5,574 nt of DNA. Origin: an uncultured Polyangiaceae bacterium. Its GTDB lineage: Bacteria > Myxococcota_A > Polyangia > Polyangiales > Houyiibacteriaceae. Positions 1 to 5,574 of this stretch are shown in pieces; the stretch's first letter is position 1, and every line of letters begins with the position of its first letter. The notes under the pieces are model-generated. The model was not told the DNA's origin and searched no databases. It saw only the letters and a program-made list of their open reading frames with translations. The translations under genes and the position numbers were made by a program. The DNA is taken from contig CAMYJN010000193.1 of the NCBI GenBank assembly GCA_947258625.1, positions 1 through 5,574 on the forward strand, written 5' to 3'.

Positions 1-1662
1 CCGCCCGCTGGCTTCTATCGGGGTGTCGTGCAGGTTCGAGTGGAGGAGGGCGTCGGCACCGCGAGGGAGATGTCGCAGATCGATCGGCACCTCCGCCTTC
101 GAGAAGTTGAGAAATATGTCGGCGCCTTGCCGGCTGTCGGCGTCCTCGTAGACCCGCCGATACGCAAGGACCTTGTTCGGATCCGCAGGTGGATCGACGA
201 GCGTGAGCTCGCCGGCCGAGAGTGCGAGGCTTCTGCTACGCAGCCGAAGCATCCGCCGATACGATGCCAAGACCGAGGCCGGGTCCTCTCGTTGCGCGGC
301 GACATTCATGACCGCGCTTTGCGGATGCAACGGCAACCAGGGCTCCGCGGCATCAGGTGGCGCGAATCCCGCATGCGGCCCGCCGTGCCAGGGCATCGGG
401 CTCCGGCATTGGTCTCGATTGGTGAGGATGCCTCGTTTCCGCAACGTTGGCAGAAGGACTTTCGGAATGAACCGGAAGCGTTCCGAAAGGGGATCGCGGG
501 CTTCGTCGCGCGGCATGGGGTGATGCGAAAGACCGAGCTCGTCGCCGTAGTAGATGAACGGCACACCGCGAACGGTCATCTGAAACGCCGCAAGCAATCG
601 AGCCCGAGCCAGGTCATTGCCGAGCCGGTCCATCTGGCGCGGCCGATCATGGTTGCCGAAGACGTATGTGGGATGGAAGGGCTCGGGAAAAGCCGATTCG
701 AACTCAGCGACGAGGTCCCGAAAGGCCCGGGCCCGGAACGGAGTACGAAGGCTCTTGAACAAGAAGACGAGGTTCAGACCCTCTCCCGAAGGACCGCAGT
801 ATTCCCGCAGCAGGTCGGCTGACCCGAACACCTCGCCCACGATGAAGCGAGAGGGATGGTCGAACTCGTCGACGACGGCGCGCAGCTCGCGCGCGAACGC
901 GAGCGTATCGGGATGGTTTTGGGTGTGCAGCGCCCGCTGAAAAAAACCGCCGGGATTGTCTTCGGACGGGATGGCGCGCAGGGACCGCGGGTTGTCTGAG
1001 AATGTCGCGTCTTTGTAAATCGCGTTGAAGATGTCGAGGCGCAGGCCGTCGGCGCCTTCGCGCAGCCAGTGCCGGACCATATCGAGCATCGAGCGTTTCA
1101 CCTTCGAATTTCGGTAGTTCAAGTCCGGTTGAAACGGCAGGAAGCTGGCCCAGTACCACTGATCCGTCTCGGCGTCGTAGTGCCAGCCCGAGCCCCCGAG
1201 CATCGAGCGCCAATTGTTCGGAGGTGCAGCGCCGTAGGGTTTGCGTCCGTCGCGCCAAAGGTAAAAGTCCCGATGCGGGTTGTCGCGTGAGCTTCTCGAC
1301 GCGAGAAACCAGGGATGCTGGTCCGAGGTGTGGTTCAAGACCATGTCGAGAACCACCTTCATCCCGCGCGCGTGAATTTCGTCGATCAAGCGACGGCAAT
1401 CCTCGAGAGATCCGTATTCGGGTGCGATGCCGAAGTGGTCGCTAATGTCGTAACCGAAGTCCGCCTGGGGGCTCGAGAAGAAGGGCGACAGCCAGATCGT
1501 TTCGAGGCCAAGCCACTGCACATAGTCGAGCCGCTCGATGATTCCCGGCAGGTCGCCGATTCCATCACCCGTTTGGTCCGAGAAAGAGCGCGGGTAGATT
1601 TGATAGACGGTCGTGCGCTTCCACCACGGGAGCTCACTTTGAAGAACTTTGCTGCTGCTCAT
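1..1662 (-). CDS. GH13 alpha-glucosidase (oligo-1,6-glucosidase type), 3' end cut by window edge
   Basis: This is a retaining glycoside hydrolase of family GH13 that releases glucose from the non-reducing end of short alpha-glucosides. The open frame gives 554 residues from the ATG at 1662-1660 and continues past base 1. Family members are usually about 540-580 residues, so little should be missing. Visible landmarks: the QIYPRSF start of the (beta/alpha)8 barrel at 21-27; a metal-loop-like DxTxDGIGD at 29-37; region I DMVLNH at 106-111; QPDLNY at 178-183, a form of region V typical of the oligo-1,6-glucosidase group; region II GLRLDIFN with nucleophile D210; region III GEVF with acid/base E277; region IV FGNHDRPR with transition-state stabiliser D339; and NRDQCRSPMPW at 415-425, a loop common in bacterial alpha-glucosidases. 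All three catalytic acids are present. No signal peptide is visible, so it is probably cytoplasmic. The start overlaps the stop of the upstream GT8 gene by one base. Exact substrate (isomaltose, maltose, sucrose, a phosphorylated sugar) cannot be read from this alone. Confidence 0.93.
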   Translation of the reverse strand, partial: MSSSKVLQSELPWWKRTTVYQIYPRSFSDQTGDGIGDLPGIIERLDYVQWLGLETIWLSPFFSSPQADFGYDISDHFGIAPEYGSLEDCRRLIDEIHARGMKVVLDMVLNHTSDQHPWFLASRSSRDNPHRDFYLWRDGRKPYGAAPPNNWRSMLGGSGWHYDAETDQWYWASFLPFQPDLNYRNSKVKRSMLDMVRHWLREGADGLRLDIFNAIYKDATFSDNPRSLRAIPSEDNPGGFFQRALHTQNHPDTLAFARELRAVVDEFDHPSRFIVGEVFGSADLLREYCGPSGEGLNLVFLFKSLRTPFRARAFRDLVAEFESAFPEPFHPTYVFGNHDRPRQMDRLGNDLARARLLAAFQMTVRGVPFIYYGDELGLSHHPMPRDEARDPLSERFRFIPKVLLPTLRKRGILTNRDQCRSPMPWHGGPHAGFAPPDAAEPWLPLHPQSAVMNVAAQREDPASVLASYRRMLRLRSRSLALSAGELTLVDPPADPNKVLAYRRVYEDADSRQGADIFLNFSKAEVPIDLRHLPRGADALLHSNLHDTPIEASGR

Positions 1663-1664
1663 TA
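1660..1664 (-). promoter_or_regulatory. TAATG stop-start overlap coupling GT8 and GH13 translation
   Basis: On the minus strand the GT8 gene ends in TAA at 1664-1662 and the GH13 gene starts with ATG at 1662-1660, sharing one A. The bases just upstream, inside the GT8 coding end, show no recognisable Shine-Dalgarno sequence. Termination-reinitiation by the same ribosomes is therefore the likely way the GH13 enzyme is made. The overlap is seen directly; coupling is inferred. Confidence 0.75.
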
Positions 1665-2471
1665 GTTGATGATGGCGGCCACCGCGTGGTCGAAGGTCCA
1701 GTCCTCCATCGCATGCCACCGGCGCCTCCACTCGCGTGCTTTCTCGGGATGCGCGCCGAAGTAGGCATTCCACCATGCCTCCGACCCGCCCGTGAGGGCA
1801 GGTTTGGTGAGCCAGGGCTTCTGCACCGAGTAGTGGATGACTTTGGCTTCGCGCAGGAGAGTCTCCTTCAAGCTCGGGTGGCCGCGGAGAAACTGAAAAA
1901 TGAAGTTCTGCAGGTTGTAGCCGGCCGGCAGGCGATGCGAGACGTCCATCGCGTACCAATCCGAGTGGAAGACGTTCAAAAACCCCTGGTCGCCGCCGTC
2001 GTAACTCGGGGTGTCCCGAAGCGCCTCTAGCATCCGTTCGAAGGTTTCCGCCGATGGATCGATGACCATCAGGCCGCTGTTGAATCGGTCGGGGAGAAAG
2101 AAATCAGGTGCGGCGGCAATCGAAGGCCGCTCAAACAGGTCGTCGATGTTTTGGAGCGTGATCACGTCGGCATCGAGCAGAACGACTTTGTCGAGATCGA
2201 CGAGCTCCCAGGCCCGAAGCTTCGTATACACGTTTCGAAAGCGTTCGAAGAGTTGCGCGCTATCCGGCTGGGGGTTCTCGAGCGGCTCGACTTCGCGGAC
2301 CTGCCAGCCCTGTTCGGTCAAGCGCTTCCGGGCATCGGCACCCACATCAGCCGTTACCAAAACGATGCGCGGGACCTTGGTACCATGGGCCTCGAGGGAT
2401 TTCCCCAGTGCTTCGACGCCGGGCAGATATCCGTCGCCGTTGCAAAGTGCCGTAGCGTATGCCGTTTTCAT
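1662..2471 (-). CDS. Glycogenin-like family 8 glycosyltransferase (GT8)
   Basis: This 269-residue retaining glycosyltransferase has the GT-A fold and should transfer a sugar, probably glucose from UDP-glucose, in the cytoplasm. The N-terminus (YATALCNGDGYLPGVEALG, residues 5-23) is the usual GT8 nucleotide-binding start. The metal-binding DxD is D100-A101-D102 in LLDADV. It is followed by NIDDLF at 108-113, FNSGLMVIDPS at 130-140, GGDQGFLN at 159-166 and KVIHYSVQKPW at 210-220. All correspond to motifs of the glycogenin/galactinol synthase branch and are closest to glycogenin by memory. No membrane segment, signal peptide or C-terminal glycogen-synthase-binding extension is seen. The start at 2471 is chosen because GAGGG lies 5 bases upstream and the product then begins at the fold; longer starts would enter the divergent CBS gene. 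It is the first gene of a pair with the GH13 alpha-glucosidase. The real acceptor is unknown; a small molecule or an oligosaccharide is as likely as a protein. Confidence 0.88.
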   Translation of the reverse strand: MKTAYATALCNGDGYLPGVEALGKSLEAHGTKVPRIVLVTADVGADARKRLTEQGWQVREVEPLENPQPDSAQLFERFRNVYTKLRAWELVDLDKVVLLDADVITLQNIDDLFERPSIAAAPDFFLPDRFNSGLMVIDPSAETFERMLEALRDTPSYDGGDQGFLNVFHSDWYAMDVSHRLPAGYNLQNFIFQFLRGHPSLKETLLREAKVIHYSVQKPWLTKPALTGGSEAWWNAYFGAHPEKAREWRRRWHAMEDWTFDHAVAAIIN

Positions 2472-2476
2472 TGAAT

Positions 2477-2481
2477 CCCTC
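2477..2481 (-). promoter_or_regulatory. Shine-Dalgarno (GAGGG) fixing the GT8 start
   Basis: On the minus strand GAGGG is followed by five bases (ATTCA) and then the ATG at 2471-2469. This is good spacing. It supports this start over the upstream in-frame TTG, which would add 43 residues unlike the family. Confidence 0.7.
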
Positions 2482-2532
2482 GCGATCGCGCATTTTCGCG
2501 ACGGTGCCCCGACATCATGTCGATCTCCCTGA

Positions 2533-2564
2533 AGCTTGCACCCGGACCCCAGGCCCGGCAAGCT
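2533..2564. repeat. 7-bp inverted repeat / potential hairpin before the CBS gene
   Basis: The arms AGCTTGC (2533-2539) and GCAAGCT (2558-2564) match perfectly across an 18-base spacer. A further CGG (2543-2545) can pair with CCG (2555-2557) inside, leaving a 3-base bulge. The structure ends 13 bases before the CBS start codon. No T-run follows on either strand, so an intrinsic terminator is unlikely. It could be an operator or a leader hairpin controlling translation. Confidence 0.45.
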
Positions 2565-2577
2565 CCCCGAATCGACC

Positions 2578-3024
2578 ATGACCGCTGGCGAGCTTTGCAA
2601 CCGAACCGTCTACATCATCCGTGCAAACGAGAGCGTCTTGGAGGCAGCTCGTTTGATGAAGAAGCACCACGTGGGTTGCCTCGTGGTGGTGGAGGAGCGC
2701 GGAACAGAGCGGGTTCCAATTGCTTTGATCACGGACCGCGACCTGGTCGTGAAAGGGATGGCCGAGACTCCCAGCGAGCTCGAAACCATGCAGGTGGGTC
2801 AGGTCATGAGCGAAGGCCTGACGACAGCACGCGATACCGAAGAGGTGTACGACGTGCGCAAAAAGATGCGCGCGCGTGGGGTGCGACGAATCCCCGTCGT
2901 GGACGCCGAGGATCGTCTGCAGGGCATCATCGCGTTCGATGACATGGTGGAGTGGATGGCCCAGGAGCTTACCGACCTGGCTCAGCTCGTCTCACGCGAG
3001 CAGCAACGCGAGTCAGAATCGTAA
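2578..3024 (+). CDS. Stand-alone tandem CBS-domain protein
   Basis: This 148-residue soluble protein consists almost entirely of two CBS domains (a Bateman module), roughly residues 8-60 and 78-128. Such modules bind adenine nucleotides or S-adenosyl ligands and act as energy or ligand sensors; which ligand applies here cannot be told. In CBS1 the ribose-phosphate-type motif is IALITDRDL (48-56, with T52 and D55). In CBS2 the equivalent is GIIAFDDM (116-123), where the Thr/Ser position is A119 while D122 is kept. The protein ends in a short polar tail rich in Glu, Gln, Arg and Ser. No catalytic, DNA-binding or membrane domain is attached, so it probably acts through a partner. The ATG at 2578 is preferred over an in-frame TTG at 2536 because the extra 14 residues are proline-rich and lie on the inverted repeat. 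Neither start has a good Shine-Dalgarno. It is divergent from the GT8-GH13 pair and ends 7 bases from the rtcB stop. Confidence 0.88.
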   Translation: MTAGELCNRTVYIIRANESVLEAARLMKKHHVGCLVVVEERGTERVPIALITDRDLVVKGMAETPSELETMQVGQVMSEGLTTARDTEEVYDVRKKMRARGVRRIPVVDAEDRLQGIIAFDDMVEWMAQELTDLAQLVSREQQRESES

Positions 3025-3031
3025 GCCGCGA

Positions 3032-4462
3032 CTAGCCCTTGATGCACAGCATGGGCTCGAGGCGTGCAACTTTACGGGCGAGCCCGGCTCGATCCGCTGA
3101 GTCCACTACGGCGCGAACGTCTTTGTAGGCGCCCGGCGCTTCCTCTGCGACGCCTCGCATGCTGACCGATCGAACGAGGATACCGCGGTGCGCGAGATTC
3201 TTGATGAGCTTGCTGCCACGCCATTGCTTCTTCGCGCGGTGCCGGCTCATCCGCCGCCCCGCGCCATGGCAGGCCGACCCAAAAGAGAGCGCCATGCCCT
3301 CTGCCGTGCCGGCGAGCACCCATGACTCGGTCCCCATGCTGCCTCCGATCAACACGGGTTGACCGATGCCGCGAAGCTGCTCTGGAAGCTCGGGGTGCCC
3401 GGGCCCGAATGCGCGTGTGGCTCCCTTTCGATGAATGAACAGTCGCCTCCGTACCCCGTCAACGACGTGCTCTTCTTCTTTGCAGGTGTTGTGGGAGACG
3501 TCGTAGAGAAGTGGAAGCTCGGCCTTTGGCAACACGTCGCTAAATACCTCGCGCGTGAGATGCGTGATGATCTGGCGGTTGGCGAGCGCGCAGTTGATCC
3601 CCGCGCGCATGGCGCCGAGATATCGACGGCCCACCTCGGAACGCAGAGGCGCACAGGCGAGCTCACGATCGGGAAGGTCGATGCCGTGGTCGGCCGCGGC
3701 GATCGCCATCTCGCGCAGGTACTCTGTGCCGATCTGATGACCGAGCCCCCTCGAGCCGCAGTGAATGCTGACGACCACATCGTCCTCGGCAATGGATAGC
3801 TCGGAGGCCACGTCAGGCGCGAAGACCTCAGCTACGCGCTGCACTTCGAGATAGTGGTTTCCCGAGCCGAGGGTGCCCATCTCATCTCGCTGTCTGCTGC
3901 GCGCTTTCGCAGAGACATGCTTTGGTTCAGCTCCCCGCATCGATCCGTGCTCTTCGATCCGCTCGAGGTCTCCTGGTGAGCCCCAGCCACGATCGATCGC
4001 CCAGCGAGCTCCGCCGAGCAACATCTCCGTCATCTCGGCGTCATCGAGGTGAATGCCGCCAGTGCTTCCGAGGCCGGCCGGAATGTGCTGAAAGAGAGCA
4101 TCCACGAGCTGCTCTTTCACCGGTTCGACATCGCCCGCCTGCAGTCCGGTCCGCAGGCAGCGGACGCCGCAGGAGATATCGAAACCGACGCCTCCAGCAG
4201 ATACGACGCCACCTTCGTCCGCATCAAAGGCGGCCACCCCACCAATCGGAAAGCCGTAGCCCCAATGCCCATCGGGCATGACGTAGCTTGCTTTCACGAT
4301 TCCCGGAAGCGTCGCCACGTTGCTTGCCTGCGTACGGACCTTGTCGTCCATGCCCTCGAGCAGTGCCCGGTCGGCATAGAAGATCACCGGAGCACGCATC
4401 TTGCCCACGGCGGGCAGCCGCCATTCGTCTTCGGAAATCTGCTCGAGTGGGGTGATGTCCAT
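3032..4462 (-). CDS. rtcB: RtcB RNA ligase (3'-phosphate/5'-OH), long form
   Basis: RtcB ligates RNA 2',3'-cyclic-phosphate or 3'-phosphate ends to 5'-OH ends using GTP and Mn2+. It serves tRNA splicing in archaea and animals and RNA repair in bacteria. At 476 residues it is close to archaeal RtcB (about 480) and longer than E. coli RtcB (about 408). Visible active-site parts: MPDGHWGYGFPIGG at 62-75; GVGFDISCG at 91-99, with metal ligands D95 and C98; GSGNHYLEVQ at 199-208, with H203; SIHCGSRGLGH at 232-242, with H234; HNTCKEEE at 324-331, with H324; the guanylylation site SACHGAGR at 396-403, with H399; and the family's Lys-Gly C-terminus (K475-G476). Roles are assigned by comparison with the known structure, not by computed alignment. 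Nothing appears missing, so it should be active. It follows archease by 20 bases and has its own strong ribosome binding site. It converges on the CBS gene with a 7-base gap. Confidence 0.97.
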   Translation of the reverse strand: MDITPLEQISEDEWRLPAVGKMRAPVIFYADRALLEGMDDKVRTQASNVATLPGIVKASYVMPDGHWGYGFPIGGVAAFDADEGGVVSAGGVGFDISCGVRCLRTGLQAGDVEPVKEQLVDALFQHIPAGLGSTGGIHLDDAEMTEMLLGGARWAIDRGWGSPGDLERIEEHGSMRGAEPKHVSAKARSRQRDEMGTLGSGNHYLEVQRVAEVFAPDVASELSIAEDDVVVSIHCGSRGLGHQIGTEYLREMAIAAADHGIDLPDRELACAPLRSEVGRRYLGAMRAGINCALANRQIITHLTREVFSDVLPKAELPLLYDVSHNTCKEEEHVVDGVRRRLFIHRKGATRAFGPGHPELPEQLRGIGQPVLIGGSMGTESWVLAGTAEGMALSFGSACHGAGRRMSRHRAKKQWRGSKLIKNLAHRGILVRSVSMRGVAEEAPGAYKDVRAVVDSADRAGLARKVARLEPMLCIKG

Positions 4463-4466
4463 CGTG

Positions 4467-4472
4467 CCCTCC
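4467..4472 (-). promoter_or_regulatory. Shine-Dalgarno GGAGGG of rtcB
   Basis: On the minus strand GGAGGG lies four bases before the ATG at 4462-4460, within the 20-base gap after archease. It is the strongest ribosome binding site in the window and fixes the rtcB start. Confidence 0.75.
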
Positions 4473-4482
4473 GGCTACTCGC

Positions 4483-4899
4483 TCACACGTCGATTACGCA
4501 CTGCGCGACCCACTGCCCTTCATCGTCACGGCTGACTCGAAGCTCGGTGAACGTGGCGCCTTTGGGTTCTACCACAGGCTCATGGCGCGGCCGATCGACG
4601 TGTTCTCCCGCGGCCTCTGCGGATAGCCGAAGCCCGTCGATGGTCACGCGGAAGCGGCCGAACAACAACGAGCGCGTCATCATCTCGTAGATGAGCGCAT
4701 TGAGCCAGTCGACGAACAGCACTTCGAGGTCGGGCGCCTCACAGCTGATCGCCACCTGCTCGTCGTTGCGCACCAGGCGCGGATCGGTGACTACTGCGGT
4801 GAGTCCGAGCGCTGCCTGCTCGAAAGCGATGTCCGGCGATTCCCCTCGGCCGCGCACGCCGATGTCAGCCTCATGGGGGAAGTGTTCCCAGCTAGGCAT
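4483..4899 (-). CDS. Archease, RtcB-activating protein
   Basis: Archease is a small cofactor that speeds RtcB guanylylation, broadens its nucleotide use and permits multiple turnover. This 138-residue product matches the usual family length of about 135-150. Family landmarks: [11 protein letters not shown] at 9-19 (usually H-T-A-D-x-G), [15 protein letters not shown] at 26-40, [13 protein letters not shown] at 61-73, [13 protein letters not shown] at 110-122, matching the family's V-K-A-x-T-Y/F-H pattern, and the terminal CVIDV. The acidic residues D12 and D137 correspond to the two conserved metal-binding aspartates known to be essential in characterised archeases. Differences from the commonest form are E10 in place of Thr and T118 in place of His. 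It sits immediately upstream of rtcB with a 20-base gap, supporting co-expression. An AGG about eight bases before the ATG is a weak ribosome binding site. The start is supported by alignment of the N-terminal motif. Confidence 0.94.
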   Translation of the reverse strand: MPSWEHFPHEADIGVRGRGESPDIAFEQAALGLTAVVTDPRLVRNDEQVAISCEAPDLEVLFVDWLNALIYEMMTRSLLFGRFRVTIDGLRLSAEAAGEHVDRPRHEPVVEPKGATFTELRVSRDDEGQWVAQCVIDV

Positions 4900-4931
4900 C
4901 GGTGAAGCCTAGCCCAATGGCGCCTTCAGCG

Positions 4932-5574
4932 TCAGCGCTGGAATGAATAGACCGATCCAAGCCCCAGGATTTGCGTGAGCTCGTCGAGCGCGGCGCGCGA
5001 CTCCTCGAGTAGGCAGGGATCGCCGAGGTCGGCTTCCTGGAGCTGGTCGCGATAGTGCTGATCGATCCAAGCGTTCAATCGGCGAAACAGATCGTCGTCG
5101 AACAAGGTGAATCGGTTGATGCTCCCGATCTCATCATCGGTGAGCACAATACGCAAACGCAGGCAGGCGGGTCCGCCGCCGTTCTTCATGCTCTGTCGCA
5201 CATCGACCACCTCGATCCGTTCGAGCATGTCGTGATCTTCCACGAGCTTTTGGAGGTAGCCCCATATCGGCACCGAGTCTTTGCATTCCCGAGGAAGGAT
5301 CAATGCCATCCGGCCGTTGGGTAAAGTGACCAACTGGCTGTTGAAGAGATAGCTTGCCACCGCGTCTTCGAGCGTGATGTCAGCGGCCGCGACTTCGATC
5401 AGGTGCAATTCCCATCCGGCCTTGGATTCGATCTCGCGTCGTAGCTTAGCCTGGTGAAGAAAGGCCTGCTCGTGAAAGAGAAAGACGTTCTGATTGCCGA
5501 CGGCAATGACGTCGTTGTGAAACACTCCGGCGTCGACCGCGGATGGCGATTGCTGAGCGAACACCAGCCGTTCG
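4932..5574 (-). CDS. astB: N-succinylarginine dihydrolase, C-terminal half (5' part beyond window)
   Basis: AstB performs the second step of the arginine succinyltransferase (AST) pathway: N2-succinylarginine plus water gives N2-succinylornithine, two ammonia and CO2. The frame is open to the right edge and shows the last 213 residues of a protein that is about 440-450 residues in E. coli. Recognisable stretches are GVFHNDVIAV, carrying the catalytic His (codon 5519-5517); ASYLFNSQL; LPRECKDSVPIWGYL; and NGGGPACLRLRIVL, carrying the catalytic Cys (codon 5165-5163). The C-terminus LGLGSVYSFQR also closely resembles the family's usual ending. The remaining catalytic Glu would lie in the part outside the window. 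The match to remembered E. coli AstB runs through the whole visible stretch. The stop is 32 bases from the archease start on the same strand, so a joint transcript is possible. No other ast gene lies in the window; the rest of the pathway could lie upstream. Confidence 0.95.
   Translation of the reverse strand, partial: ERLVFAQQSPSAVDAGVFHNDVIAVGNQNVFLFHEQAFLHQAKLRREIESKAGWELHLIEVAAADITLEDAVASYLFNSQLVTLPNGRMALILPRECKDSVPIWGYLQKLVEDHDMLERIEVVDVRQSMKNGGGPACLRLRIVLTDDEIGSINRFTLFDDDLFRRLNAWIDQHYRDQLQEADLGDPCLLEESRAALDELTQILGLGSVYSFQR

Larger units (their letters stand above)
2472..2577. promoter_or_regulatory. Divergent promoter region between GT8 and CBS genes
   Basis: This 106-base spacer separates two genes that start outward from it, so promoters for both should lie here. 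I could not identify convincing -35/-10 hexamer pairs. It holds the palindrome CGCGATCGCG (2481-2490), the hexamer palindrome TCGCGA twice (2480-2485 and 2496-2501), the short palindrome GACATcATGTC (2511-2521) and a larger inverted repeat at 2533-2564. Any of these could be an operator. The regulatory role is inferred from position. Confidence 0.5.

Noticed and set aside
28..822. A 264-codon open frame on the plus strand across the left gene
   Set aside because: It is antisense to the GH13 gene, whose complete set of catalytic motifs is on the minus strand. The translation is arginine-rich with no recognisable domain, as expected of a shadow frame in high-GC DNA.
704..1399. A 231-codon minus-strand open frame inside the GH13 gene
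   Set aside because: It is a different frame of the same strand, with low-complexity Arg/Ala/Pro-rich translation and no motif. The GH13 frame covers it fully.
2481..2490. CGCGATCGCG containing GCGATCGC, the HIP1 repeat of cyanobacteria
   Set aside because: No other copy was noticed in the window. HIP1 is meaningful only when highly repeated, so it gives no evidence for a cyanobacterial origin.
2011..2532. A 173-codon plus-strand open frame over the GT8 gene
   Set aside because: It is a serine/arginine-rich shadow antisense to a clear GT8 domain and runs into the divergent promoter region.
2536..2577. An alternative TTG start for the CBS gene adding 14 residues
   Set aside because: No Shine-Dalgarno precedes it, the added residues are outside the CBS fold, and the codon lies in an arm of the inverted repeat. 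It cannot be fully excluded.
2472..2600. A 43-residue N-terminal extension of the GT8 gene from a TTG at 2600
   Set aside because: It would overlap the start of the divergent CBS gene and add residues unlike any GT8 N-terminus. The ATG at 2471 has a proper ribosome binding site.
3359..3799. A 146-codon plus-strand frame, plus a 213-codon one at 4049-4690
   Set aside because: Both are antisense to rtcB or archease, show no family motif, and overlap highly conserved coding sequence.
4900..4931. A possible terminator or promoter between astB and archease
   Set aside because: Only short palindromes (such as GGCGCC) are present, with no hairpin followed by a T-run and no clear promoter hexamers.

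Overview
This is a gene-dense, high-GC (about 60% by eye) bacterial segment with five complete or nearly complete genes and one partial gene. No gene-free stretch is longer than about 110 bases. The arginine-succinyltransferase-pathway enzyme at the right edge and the overall codon usage suggest a Gram-negative bacterium, perhaps a proteobacterium or a myxobacterium-like lineage. That assignment is an inference with low confidence, because there is no rRNA or other phylogenetic marker. I see no tRNA, rRNA, CRISPR array, insertion sequence or phage gene.

Right part (3032-5574, all minus strand). In transcription order this holds the C-terminal half of astB (N-succinylarginine dihydrolase, cut by the window edge), then archease, then a long-form RtcB RNA ligase. 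The gaps are 32 and 20 bases, so the three could share one transcript. RtcB and archease form a known functional pair: RtcB joins 2',3'-cyclic-phosphate or 3'-phosphate RNA ends to 5'-OH ends, and archease activates RtcB and allows multiple turnover. An arginine-catabolic gene directly upstream of them is unexpected.

Middle (2578-3024, plus strand). A stand-alone protein with two CBS domains ends 7 bases from the end of rtcB (convergent) and is divergent from the next operon. The 106-base divergent spacer (2472-2577) carries several inverted repeats and must hold the promoters for both directions, unless either gene is read from further away.

Left part (1-2471, minus strand). A glycogenin-like GT8 glycosyltransferase is followed by a GH13 alpha-glucosidase (oligo-1,6-glucosidase type) whose start codon overlaps the GT8 stop codon by one base. 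The GH13 reading frame runs off the left edge, with probably only its last few tens of codons missing. The two look like a translationally coupled pair that builds and trims an alpha-glucan or glucoside, with the CBS protein as a possible adenylate-sensing neighbour.

Nothing here is clearly a new system. The points most worth a second look are the GT8-GH13 coupling, the apparent lack of the glycogenin acceptor tyrosine in the GT8, the astB-archease-rtcB arrangement, and the inverted repeats in the divergent promoter region.
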